Source: UBA5614 sp963667535
GTDB taxonomy: Bacteria > Cloacimonadota > Cloacimonadia > Cloacimonadales > Cloacimonadaceae
Direction: 5' to 3'
Assembly: GCA_963667535.2 (NCBI GenBank)
Contig: CAXXDU010000002.1
Coordinates: forward strand, 124,001 to 188,000
Length of the DNA stretch: 64,000 nucleotides
The position numbers were made by a program, and so were the translations under genes. Positions 17,878 to 26,445 of this stretch are shown here, piece after piece. Every line of letters starts with the position of its first letter. Position 1 is the stretch's first letter. The notes beneath the pieces are model-generated. The model saw only the letters and a program-made list of their open reading frames with translations. It was not told where the DNA came from and ran no database searches.

Positions 17878-19041
17878 TCAATGAGGTGAATTAACTACCA
17901 CTCTGAGTCCGATAACAGTATTGAGCCAATTTGAATAATATGGTCCTCTTCTGGCAATTCTGCTGTCAAATTCTATCCAGCGCCAGCTTCCGCCTCTCAG
18001 AGCTTTACGGTGGTCTATTAGTACGGGTGGACCGGTGGGATTAATCTGAGGTTCAAGATTGTAATCTCCCCAATTGTCCCAGCACCATTCAGCCATATTA
18101 CCGCTCATATCAAATAATCCAATGGCGTTAGGTTTCTTTTCTCCAACCGGATGTACTATGCCTGAAGAATTGATACTATACCAGGAAACTGCATTGATAC
18201 TATCGCTACCGGCATAATAGTAATCAGGTGTATTGGAAGCCCCACGGGCTGCATATTCCCATTCAGCCTCAGTTGGTAAACGGTAGCCATTAGCAGCCCA
18301 GTTGCAACTGATTGTATCTGGACAGTTACCCTCCGGCCAGTTATCCGGATTAGTTCCATATCCCGGCAGAAAGTAACATGGAGTCAGGCTGTCGGCGATG
18401 CTTCGCTTATTGCAGTATACTATACATTTACACCATATAATATTGTTTACCGGAAGATTCAGATTGCCGGTAAAATATGAAGGATTGGTTCCCATCACAG
18501 ACAGCCATTCAGCCTGAGTTACCTCGAAATTACTTATGTAAAAGGGAGACAGCGTTACCTGATGCAAGGGTGCGGGCAAATATCCTTCTGTAGAATATGT
18601 AGCTCCCATTGTAAAAGTCCCTCCGGGTACTAAAACAAATTCAGATAGAAGAGACTTCACCCGGTAAAACTGGTGAGGTTGCGTCGCAGATTGTGACCAT
18701 GACATAGTACTATCCTGCATTGTGAAACTTCCCCGGTATGAGATATTGGAGAAACCGCTATTTGTACTGTCTGACCCTTCAACAATGTAGCTGACAGCGT
18801 TTGGCACCTCTGTCCACGATAGTATCATATTGCCGTTTATATTGTGGATTGATACATCATCCGGAGGAATTATCAGAGGTCTGCCGGCATGATAGAACAG
18901 CCGGGATTCCGATGTAACTGCATTTTGTCCGGAGGAATAGCCCTGAAAGTTCTTCTTTGTTTCCGGAATTGTCTCGGCAAAAAAGATTACTATCTGAGAT
19001 AGAAACACACATATTAAAAGACTTCTAATGCCATATCTCAT
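17878..19041 (-). CDS. Secreted SUMF1/formylglycine-generating-enzyme-like domain protein
   Basis: 387 residues from the chosen start. A signal peptide is followed by a fibronectin-like stretch (PDDVSIHNINGNMILSW) and then a complete SUMF1-type C-lectin fold: VPGGTFTMG, FYISNFEVTQAEW, GYRLPTEAEWEYAARG, NAIGLFDMSGNMAEWCWD and ALRGGSWRW. The two Cys residues of true formylglycine-generating enzymes, normally after the GGS motif, are absent, so it is unlikely to modify sulfatases and more likely has a binding or structural role. I chose 19041 because GAGGAG lies 7 bases upstream and the next residues form the signal peptide; the frame extends to 19071. There is no FlgD-like sorting domain. The upstream neighbour on the same strand is the VIT/VWA gene. 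Confidence 0.85.
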   Translation of the reverse strand: MRYGIRSLLICVFLSQIVIFFAETIPETKKNFQGYSSGQNAVTSESRLFYHAGRPLIIPPDDVSIHNINGNMILSWTEVPNAVSYIVEGSDSTNSGFSNISYRGSFTMQDSTMSWSQSATQPHQFYRVKSLLSEFVLVPGGTFTMGATYSTEGYLPAPLHQVTLSPFYISNFEVTQAEWLSVMGTNPSYFTGNLNLPVNNIIWCKCIVYCNKRSIADSLTPCYFLPGYGTNPDNWPEGNCPDTISCNWAANGYRLPTEAEWEYAARGASNTPDYYYAGSDSINAVSWYSINSSGIVHPVGEKKPNAIGLFDMSGNMAEWCWDNWGDYNLEPQINPTGPPVLIDHRKALRGGSWRWIEFDSRIARRGPYYSNWLNTVIGLRVVVNSPH

Positions 19042-19094
19042 GTTATACTCCTCTGGTAAAGAGTAACACATTCACATAGCTTTGGAAAGCTATG

Positions 19095-21164
19095 CTACTT
19101 TAATAATATCATTTTACCTGTAAGTAGATAGTTTCCGATAGTTATTGTATAGAAGTAAGTGCCACTGGAAACTACCTTACCCTGATTGTCTTTCCCGTCC
19201 CACAGGACTTCGTACATACCTTTTTTGTTGATACGGATTGCCAGAGATTTAACAACTTGCCCTTTGATATTGTAGATCTGGATAAAGGCAGGTGCTTTCA
19301 TGTCTTTAAAAACCTGGAATCTTATCCTTGTTTCGGGATTGAATGGATTGGGATAATTACCCAGCAGGATAATATCTGCTGCAGGTGTGTCGGCAATTTC
19401 ATCTTCATCAGGTGTATCAGGACCGGTAAAACTGGTAAACACACAGACAACCCCGTAGGATTGGCTCAGTTCAATGATTTGCTGTTTCAGTAGCATTGCC
19501 TGTTGTGAATCTGATGGGAACGAATAGTATTGAATCAGCAGTTGGTCAATTTTCTTGCTTGCCCAAATCTTGGGAATGAACTGATATAAAGTGTCAATTT
19601 CTTCTGACAAACTGGCATTATACTGAGAATTTACAGGCTCACCGCCGATATCTCCCGATAACTGTATCTGGATATTCTGGGGTGTGGTATATCTACCCGA
19701 AATTATCAATTGGGATTCATTATACAGGTCAGGAGTCGGCGAAGGATAGATTTCCGTTATAGCGCCTTGAGGTTGAACAGTGATATCAATATTTTGCATG
19801 GCAGGTTGGTTTATCATATTGAAAAAGCTGGTGATTGTTTCATAGATTTCATTTGTACCCAAAAAGATTGCCGTTCCGTTATTATGCTCAGACAGCAAGG
19901 TTAATAACTGGTAATTCACATCCGTGCCGATTCCGAAATCAAAAAGCTTGATGTTAGCCTCTGTCTGGTCTATCTGTGTGTCTACAGCGTTTACTAATTG
20001 ATATGTATCCAGTATTCCCACAGTGGGTTGTCCGTCTGTAATCAGGATAATGATGTTGTTATATGTATCAGGAGCATTAACATACTGATTTATGGCAAAT
20101 TGCAGAGTCCCGGAGATATTTGTGCCATTGAGTTCAATTGCGGAAATGCCATTGATAAAGTTATGAGCAGCCTGCCGGTTACTTGGGTTGTTGTCATGAA
20201 GATTACCCCAAAGATTTACTACAAGATGGTCATAGGTTACAACATTAAACATGTCGAATTCCCCTAAGTGGTCAACGACATAATTGCAGGCGCTTTTTGC
20301 CTGCTCTATTTTGTTCTCAAATTGCATACTGCCGGAATGGTCTATCAGCAAAGTAATTTTATTGGGAAGCTCACTGCTTATACCACCGGAAGTGGGCTCT
20401 ATGATAAAGGAAAAGAACCCGTTACCAAAATTATCCGGGATTGAGTCTCTCATTGTGCTCATCGCCTGAAAGCCAATGGTGGTTTGCGACAGAGAATATA
20501 ACAGAGAGTAATTGGTATTGGCAATGGCATTTGACATTTGCAGATGTGCCGTAGCAGTATGCCAGTTATTGGTAATTGTTGCATTAGGCATGTTCAGGTT
20601 GAAGGAATTGATGGTTCTGTCTGAAGACAAAGTAATATCCAGTTGTTGAGATTGCAATGGGTACGTCTGGATTGCTGTATAATCGTTGCGCAGAATCAGA
20701 TTTATATTCCCGAAGGCATAGGGTAAAAGTTGGGCATAGGTAACTTCCATGATAAGTGTATCTTCCGGTTGAAGCTGCTCACTAATGTCAAAGACCAGAG
20801 GCATCAAACTGATATAAACCACAAAGTAATCAGGAATATATGATGGTCCGCCTTGAGGATTTTGGGGAGAAGCCGCTATCGATGCCGAATGCCATGCTCC
20901 ATTGATAAACCACCTGAGCTGAGTAGCACTGGCACCCCGGGGTAATGGAAAGTAGTAACGGGGTGATATAGAATTCACACCGGCATTATAAAATGTTTCC
21001 GCAATAGTTACAGCCGCAACCTGATTCTGGATATCTACGTCATAATGACAACTAGTTAGCCTGACCGGCAGGAATGATGTTGTATTACTATTGATTAAAA
21101 CACCGGTGGCAAAAGCAAGATGGCAAACAAGAAGTAATACTAAAGATAGAAAAAGTCTTTTCAT
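19095..21164 (-). CDS. Secreted VIT and von Willebrand A domain protein with FlgD-like sorting domain
   Basis: 689 residues from the chosen start. A signal peptide ends near FATG. A vault/inter-alpha-trypsin (VIT) domain follows (VDIQNQVAAVTIAETFYN, SPRYYFPLPRGASATQL), then a von Willebrand A domain with the intact metal site DHSGSM and ITDGQPTVG. The C-terminus is the sorting domain LGNYPNPFNPETRIRF, YNIKGQVVKSL, WDGKDNQGKVVSSGTYFY, ending GKMILLK. This is the inter-alpha-trypsin inhibitor heavy-chain-like arrangement, suggesting a surface or secreted adhesion protein. The start at 21164 has a GGGAGG ribosome site 5 bases upstream; the frame extends to 21185 without support. Confidence 0.9.
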   Translation of the reverse strand: MKRLFLSLVLLLVCHLAFATGVLINSNTTSFLPVRLTSCHYDVDIQNQVAAVTIAETFYNAGVNSISPRYYFPLPRGASATQLRWFINGAWHSASIAASPQNPQGGPSYIPDYFVVYISLMPLVFDISEQLQPEDTLIMEVTYAQLLPYAFGNINLILRNDYTAIQTYPLQSQQLDITLSSDRTINSFNLNMPNATITNNWHTATAHLQMSNAIANTNYSLLYSLSQTTIGFQAMSTMRDSIPDNFGNGFFSFIIEPTSGGISSELPNKITLLIDHSGSMQFENKIEQAKSACNYVVDHLGEFDMFNVVTYDHLVVNLWGNLHDNNPSNRQAAHNFINGISAIELNGTNISGTLQFAINQYVNAPDTYNNIIILITDGQPTVGILDTYQLVNAVDTQIDQTEANIKLFDFGIGTDVNYQLLTLLSEHNNGTAIFLGTNEIYETITSFFNMINQPAMQNIDITVQPQGAITEIYPSPTPDLYNESQLIISGRYTTPQNIQIQLSGDIGGEPVNSQYNASLSEEIDTLYQFIPKIWASKKIDQLLIQYYSFPSDSQQAMLLKQQIIELSQSYGVVCVFTSFTGPDTPDEDEIADTPAADIILLGNYPNPFNPETRIRFQVFKDMKAPAFIQIYNIKGQVVKSLAIRINKKGMYEVLWDGKDNQGKVVSSGTYFYTITIGNYLLTGKMILLK

Positions 21165-21364
21165 GATACCTCCCAAATACTTCAACAGATAAGGGAAATG
21201 GTATAATTAATAAAGAACTCCCGTTAACGAATTATAAAGCATAAATTATTCCCTTTTCAGCTAAATTATTAAAGCATTTTTTCACCGCTAAGACCGCAAA
21301 GGTCATTCCTGCGTATGCGGGAATCTTAATCTTAACCACGAAATACACGAAACACACGGAAAAC

Positions 21365-21720
21365 GTAGGATACGTGCCTCACGTGTCCAAATAACACCGT
21401 AGGATACGTGCCTCACGTGTCCAAAAAGTAGGATAGCTTTCCAAAGCTGTCCCAAGCTGTAGGTTATGCGCCTCGCTTGACCAAACGTAGGATACGTGCC
21501 TCACGTGTCAAAAACGTAGGATAGCTTTCCAAAGCTGTCCCAAGCTGTAGGTTATGCGCCTCGCTTGACCAAACGTAGGATACGTGCCTCACGTGTCAAA
21601 AACGTAGGATAGCTTTCCAAAGTTGTCCCAAGCTGTAGGTTATGCGCCTCACTTGACCAAACGTAGGATAGCTTTCCAAAGCTGTCCAAAAAGTAGGGAC
21701 ATGCCTTGTGCTTGTCCTTT
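21365..21720 (+). repeat. 88-bp higher-order tandem array of palindromic modules
   Basis: Twelve modules of 28-34 bp each open with GTAGG: at 21365, 21399, 21428, 21459, 21487, 21516, 21547, 21575, 21604, 21635, 21663 and 21693. Three module types alternate (cores ACGTGCCTCACGT, AGCTTTCCAAAGCT and ATGCGCCTCGCTT) in a strict 31+28+29 = 88-bp cycle. Each core is a palindrome or near-palindrome. Confidence 0.9.
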
Positions 21721-22448
21721 TTTTTAACGCAAAGGACGCAAAGCGTCATTCCTGCGCAGGCAGGTTGTCATCCTGAGCTTGTCGAAGGACATGCTGTTTT
21801 TCTTAATCACCTAATCACTTAAGCACCTAATCACGTTTTTATAATTTAACGCTAAAGACGCTAAGCCCGCAATTCATCCTTCACGTATCCTTCAAGTAAT
21901 CAGTCTTACTATCCTCCCGGGGTCCACCCGGGTGATGCTTACTGCAATCATTAAGCATCAAGCAAGTTAATACCTGGATGATGATAAGACTGATTACTTG
22001 CATATTACTTGTAGCATAAGCATCTCGTCATTCCTGCGCAGGCAGGAATCCAGAACCGCTAACAAACCATCCTGGTTGCTAACAATGCTTTTAATCAATA
22101 TGTTTGATGGCAGGATGCCATCAATAACTGACAACCAAGGGTGGTTGTGTTACGTACACACAGGCTCCCAGCCTGTTACAAATCTACACTCAATTTCTGA
22201 TTGTTCAATGAATGCCTTTTGTCTTGTTTTTACGTGCCTCATAGCTGCTGGGTAGACCCCCGGACTTTCCTTAGACCCCTGACTAAGGAACTCGGCAACA
22301 GCGTCCATACAGCAACGCAATATACATTAAGATCAGCTAAAGGCTAGTAAAGCTCACATAGTCCGGAAGAATGAGAATGTAAGCCCGGTAATTCTTGGTG
22401 TAATTATAAATAACCTTCCCTGCGAGTCCGAAGGACGATATTATATAA

Positions 22449-22468
22449 CCCAGCAATTCATTGCTGGG
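22449..22468. repeat. Dispersed palindrome, copy 2
   Basis: CCCAGCAATTCATTGCTGGG, identical to the copy at 17760. Here it is flanked by GAGTCC...GGAC-type sequence on the right. Confidence 0.8.
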
Positions 22469-22579
22469 GATAAAAGAGAAGAATATTGAGTCCTTTAGGA
22501 CGACACAAAAAAAATGTTGATATCCCGAATAAGATTGATGTGCCGTCCTTCCGGACTCGAAGATGTATTTTGCATTCTA

Positions 22580-22600
22580 CCCAGCAATGAAATTGCTGGG
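22580..22600. repeat. Dispersed palindrome, variant copy
   Basis: CCCAGCAATG then AAATTGCTGGG, followed by CTACATAAT, which also follows the copy at 30047. Confidence 0.75.
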
Positions 22601-23203
22601 CTACATAATACCAACCTCCGGTCTGTTTCTCCATTTTCAATTTCAAATGTATGTAGTTCTGCATTTATGCAGGTTTGTATACGAGACATCTAACTTTAAA
22701 ACGCATAGCTACTAAGATACAAAGACCGCAAAGCTTAATTTCTCCACATCATTACTCATTGATATGTCATATCGTTCGTGCTTGACTCAGAGAATTTACA
22801 GGGATTCTGAAAGGTATCATCCGGGACTAAAGTCCCTGTAGACTCCCTGATGACTCCCTGATGACCCCGACTCTCAGATAATATATAAATGAGAAATAAA
22901 TGACCGTAGGATACGTGCCTCACTTGTCCAAAAAATAACAACCTCCGACGTTTAATATAAAAAACCCATTCACGCAGCTTTGGAAAGCTACGCTACAAAT
23001 TAAATCACAAATTCCACCTAATCCTGAATACTAAAGAGATGTTTACTTTATATCCTAATTTGCTTGACAATTAATTAAGCACAACAATACTTACCTTAAT
23101 ATATATTTCACATTTTCAATAAGTTATTGTAGATTGTCTTTCCCGAGGAACCGGGAATCCATGCTGTTTTAATGACATATACTGTGGAAAAGTGCAAAGG
23201 AGA

Positions 23204-23275
23204 TTGCTGCATCTTACCGCTTCTCTTCGTTCCGCTATTTAAGGAACTGGATCCCTGCTTTAGCGTCCTTTGCGT
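23204..23275 (+). repeat. Dispersed GCTGCATC...GGATCC repeat
   Basis: A copy of the gap repeat: TTGCTGCATCTTACCGCTT, then AAGGAACTGGATCCCTGC and TTTAGCGTCCTTTGCGTT. It lies just before the broken lipoprotein gene. Confidence 0.7.
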
Positions 23276-23334
23276 TGGTAAATACATTGAATGGTGAAAA
23301 GGTGTTATTTACGAAAACAAATCAAGGAGCCGTC

Positions 23335-23903
23335 ATGAAGAGTGTACCATTGATAGTAACAGTAGCCTGTCTTCTGATATGCGTTGGTTGCACACAGAAC
23401 ATCCTGATGTCCAGCAGTATTGATGCATCTGTCTTGATGAATGCCAAAACTTCCGATCAGAGAGAAGTAAATCTTTCCTTCACCTCGAATATCAAAGGTA
23501 CTGCCTTGCCTGTTTATGGAAAAAATAATGAACCGGACAACTCTGGTAACGATAGGTATGTATGTGATGAGAATTCTACCTTGAGGAGTAGTTGGCAGAG
23601 TATCTTCAAACCAAGTTTGTGGAAATAGATAATTCATCTTCCTTATCCATCGATGTCAAACTTAATAATTTCTACGTAAAGAACATTTGTACAGACGGCT
23701 TAGGAAAACAAACACTCGGGCTTTTAACTGAAGCTACATCAGACTTAACCTATCAATGTACAGCCCATATCTCGTTAGATGTAAAACTAGTTAAAGACGG
23801 AATAGAAATTAATAAAAAAATCAAAGCAAATGCAGACACAATAGCTCCCTCCGAAATCACCAATGCAATGATAGGCAATAGCATTCATCAAGCCAATAAT
23901 TAA
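23335..23903 (+). pseudogene. Lipoprotein-like gene split by a frameshift
   Basis: The first part (23335-23628) starts with MKSVPLIVTV and a hydrophobic segment ending LLICVGC, a lipoprotein-like signal, preceded by AAGGAGCC. It runs for 97 residues and stops. A second frame (about 23592-23903, 103 residues) begins LAEYLQTKFVEIDNSSSLS and continues with a beta-rich domain ending in TIAPSEITNAMIGNSI. The first part lacks a domain and the second lacks a signal and an ATG, so I read them as one gene of about 185 residues interrupted near 23585-23595. A TAG in the second frame at 23589-23591 means a single base change may not suffice to restore it. A sequencing error cannot be excluded. Function unknown. 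Confidence 0.5.
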
Positions 23904-24385
23904 GCGCTAATCCTTCTCAATGCCTTTCTCGAAGAAAATGAACTCTAACTTGGAGGATAATTGATTTATCACAACTTATTCAAAGCGTTCTCATCTACTT
24001 CATTCTATTGCTCTAGTCAAATCTGCTGGTTCCAAAGTATGGCTTTGATATACAAAACTCAAAAAAGGGGAGGAAAAAATCCAAACCACCGACTTTTCCC
24101 TGGGTTATTCCGAAATGGACTTCATTATCAAATGGGCTGAAGCATATCCCAGACAGTTTGGGCAATTTAGGAAGTGATTAGGAAAGATCTTTGAGTTGGT
24201 CTATATAGAACTTTTAAAAAAACAGTTAAACCTCATACTCATAAATAAAGTATGATTTTTGAACTTGAGATATTGAACCTACATTAGATCTGGTTCGTAA
24301 AGTAAATGGGGGTATCCAAGATGCTGAATGAAAATTTCTTGACATCAAACAAGGTCATATATAATATTAATTCATTGGAGATAAG
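23904..24385. other. Gap before the RCC1 pair, with possible gene remnant
   Basis: 480 bases with no gene. A short frame around 24056-24172 (about 38 residues, with EMDFIIKWAEAYPRQFGQF) looks protein-like but has no start and stops at once; it may be a remnant of an unknown gene. The promoter for the RCC1 genes is at the right end. Confidence 0.4.
24339..24367 (+). promoter_or_regulatory. Promoter of the RCC1 gene pair
   Basis: TTGACA at 24339-24344, then TATAAT at 24360-24365 (15-base spacer) overlapping TAATAT at 24362-24367 (17-base spacer). A GGAG ribosome site follows, and the ATG is at 24386, so the leader would be very short. Confidence 0.6.
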
Positions 24386-26431
24386 ATGAGAAATGCAATT
24401 CTTGTGACCATTTTTTATTGTCTTGTTTGTTTTCTTATATCACAGAATGTCAGCGGTTCCTTAATGATGCGTGGTTCTTTATGCGGTGGTGAGCCTGAGG
24501 GTAATATCGAAAAAGTTATCGCTACACCATTCTCCAGCTTTTTACTCGATTCTAATGGTTGTGTATCTGTTTGGGGTAATAATGCACTTGATTTAGAAGA
24601 GATAAACAATTATAGTTATGTTGATATAGATGCTTATAGTTCATCATATCTTGTGGCAATCAAAGCTGATAGTTCTCTTGTTTTATATGGAGGCTTTCAA
24701 CCCACAAATTGCCCTTTGGGCAACAATTATAAATCAATAACTGCAGGAAATGGATTTTATGTAGCGCTGAAATCTGATGGCAGTCTTACTGCCTGGGGTT
24801 ACACTAATGACTGGGAGCAGTGTAATATTCCTTCAGGAAATAGTTTTACAGCAGTTTCTGCTGGTGAAGTATTTTGTGTTGCACTGAAAAGCGATGGTTC
24901 ACTTGTTGGGTGGGGACACAACGGATCCGGCGAATGTAATGTGCCATCTGGTAACAACTTTGCGAAAATATCAGCAGGTAGTTATCACACTCTGGCTTTA
25001 AGGAATAATGGGACAATAGTTGCCTGGGGGAGTAATACTAGCGGGCAATGTTTAACTCCTCAAGGGAGTGACTTTATTGATATTAGTGCAGGTGGTGATT
25101 TCTCTGTGGCATTGCGTTCTGATGGAAGCCTGGTAGCATGGGGATATAATCAGTATGGACAGTGTAATGTTCCCTCAGGCAACGATTTTGTATCCATATC
25201 GGCTGGACAAGGATACAGTTTAGCAGTCAAACATGATTTTACTGTATCGGGCTGGGGCAGGATCAATTATTGCCAGGCTGGATTGCCTGCCGGAACTGAT
25301 TTCATTGATGTGGCAGTTGGGGGTCTTTATGATAGTGATTATTATAGTGAGAGTTATGGTACATTTGGATTGGCTCTTAGATACAACCGTTCATTGGTTG
25401 CATGGGGTCCTGAAGGATTAAGCATACTTAATACTCCTTCCGGCAATAATTTCATTAAAATATCAGCTGGTGGATCTCATTGTCTGGCTTTGAAAAATAA
25501 CGGCACACTAATTGCGTGGGGAGAAAATGATTTTGGGCAGTGTAATGTACCTGCTGGGAACGATTTTATAGCGATTTCGGCTGGAAGATATCATAATCTT
25601 GCTCTCAAATCAAATGGTACGGTTGTAGCCTGGGGGGAAAACTCATGTGGACAATGCAATGTACCTATTGATGGAGTATATATAGATATTTCTGCAGGTT
25701 TGGAACACAGTTTGGCTCTAAGAAGCGATGGTTTGGTATCGGTATGGGGCAGAAACTCTGAGGGTCAATGCAATATGCCTCAGGGGATCAGTTGTTTAGC
25801 TATTGCAGCGGGTGCTTTACACAGTGTAGCAATCACTGAATCAAATAGTCTTGTAGCCTGGGGATCGAATCTTGACAATGCCTGCTTAGTTCCGGAAGGC
25901 AATAATTACTGGAAGATTGCAGCAAGCGGATATCATTATTATGAACCACAATGGGAAGGTCCTGATATTAATCGTTATAACACTTACACATTAGCAATAA
26001 CCTCGGATAGAGATTTAGTCGGATGGGGGAGTAACAATTTCAGTCAATATTCTTATTCGCCAAACTATGATTTTATTGCCATATCAGCGGGTGAAACTGC
26101 ATCAGTAGCAATTGTCATAAACTCTGGCACAGAAGTTTCAGATTACACAAATACAATAAATGATCGGATATCAACTGCATACCCTAATCCTTACAGATAT
26201 AACGGGTTTATAACGATTAAAGCCATTACTCGCTCCAAGGAAAACGGAACAGTGTCAATCTACAATGCAAAAGGACAACTTATCAAAACTCTAAATATCA
26301 GGTCAGGACAAGATTGTATTCTATGGGATGGAAGGGATATAAAAGGAAAGTATTGTGCGGCAGGTGTGTATTTTTATAGATTAAAAACAAATCTGCATTG
26401 TGAAATAAGAAAGTTAATGCTGATCAAATAG
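24386..26431 (+). CDS. Secreted RCC1-like repeat protein with FlgD-like sorting domain (first of pair)
   Basis: 681 residues. After a signal peptide (1-24) come about 13 repeats of some 42 residues of the form [VL]-A-L-[KR]-S-D-G-S-L-V-A-W-G...GQCNVPSGNDF..ISAG, the RCC1/BLIP-II beta-propeller type. The protein ends in a sorting domain: STAYPNPYRYNGFITI, YNAKGQLIKTLNI, WDGRDIKGKYCAAGVYFY and KLMLIK. The long propeller suggests ligand or protein binding on the cell surface; no catalytic motif is visible. It lies 14 bases upstream of a paralogue of nearly the same length, so the two are probably one transcript and came from a duplication. Confidence 0.88.
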   Translation: MRNAILVTIFYCLVCFLISQNVSGSLMMRGSLCGGEPEGNIEKVIATPFSSFLLDSNGCVSVWGNNALDLEEINNYSYVDIDAYSSSYLVAIKADSSLVLYGGFQPTNCPLGNNYKSITAGNGFYVALKSDGSLTAWGYTNDWEQCNIPSGNSFTAVSAGEVFCVALKSDGSLVGWGHNGSGECNVPSGNNFAKISAGSYHTLALRNNGTIVAWGSNTSGQCLTPQGSDFIDISAGGDFSVALRSDGSLVAWGYNQYGQCNVPSGNDFVSISAGQGYSLAVKHDFTVSGWGRINYCQAGLPAGTDFIDVAVGGLYDSDYYSESYGTFGLALRYNRSLVAWGPEGLSILNTPSGNNFIKISAGGSHCLALKNNGTLIAWGENDFGQCNVPAGNDFIAISAGRYHNLALKSNGTVVAWGENSCGQCNVPIDGVYIDISAGLEHSLALRSDGLVSVWGRNSEGQCNMPQGISCLAIAAGALHSVAITESNSLVAWGSNLDNACLVPEGNNYWKIAASGYHYYEPQWEGPDINRYNTYTLAITSDRDLVGWGSNNFSQYSYSPNYDFIAISAGETASVAIVINSGTEVSDYTNTINDRISTAYPNPYRYNGFITIKAITRSKENGTVSIYNAKGQLIKTLNIRSGQDCILWDGRDIKGKYCAAGVYFYRLKTNLHCEIRKLMLIK

Positions 26432-26445
26432 AAAATGAGAGTGAT

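Larger units (their letters stand above)
21165..23334. other. 2.1-kb gap made largely of modular palindromic repeats
   Basis: No credible gene: the open frames here (21552-21749, 21998-22255, 22458-22689 and others) are translations of repeats. It contains the 88-bp array (21365-21720), CGTCATTCCTGCGC repeats (21746 and 22027), a CCTGAGCTTGTCGAAGG repeat (21773), CCCAGCAAT palindromes (22449, 22580), a single array module at 22904, an AGCTTTGGAAAGCT module at 22977 and one copy of the dispersed repeat at 23204. A possible promoter with TTGACA at 23064 and a weak -10 lies upstream of that last copy. Confidence 0.6.

Noticed and set aside
17878..19041. Active formylglycine-generating enzyme
   Set aside because: The fold matches but the two catalytic Cys after the GGS block are missing, and no sulfatase is nearby.
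21365..21720. CRISPR array
   Set aside because: Unit lengths of 28-34 bp look similar at first, but the units follow each other directly with no unique spacers, and they are three alternating modules. No cas gene is nearby.
21998..22689. Open frames in the large repeat gap
   Set aside because: They translate CGTCATTCCTGCGC and CCCAGCAAT repeats; no start signals.
24056..24172. Tiny protein-like frame before the RCC1 genes
   Set aside because: No start codon or ribosome site and only about 38 residues; kept only as a possible remnant in the gap note.
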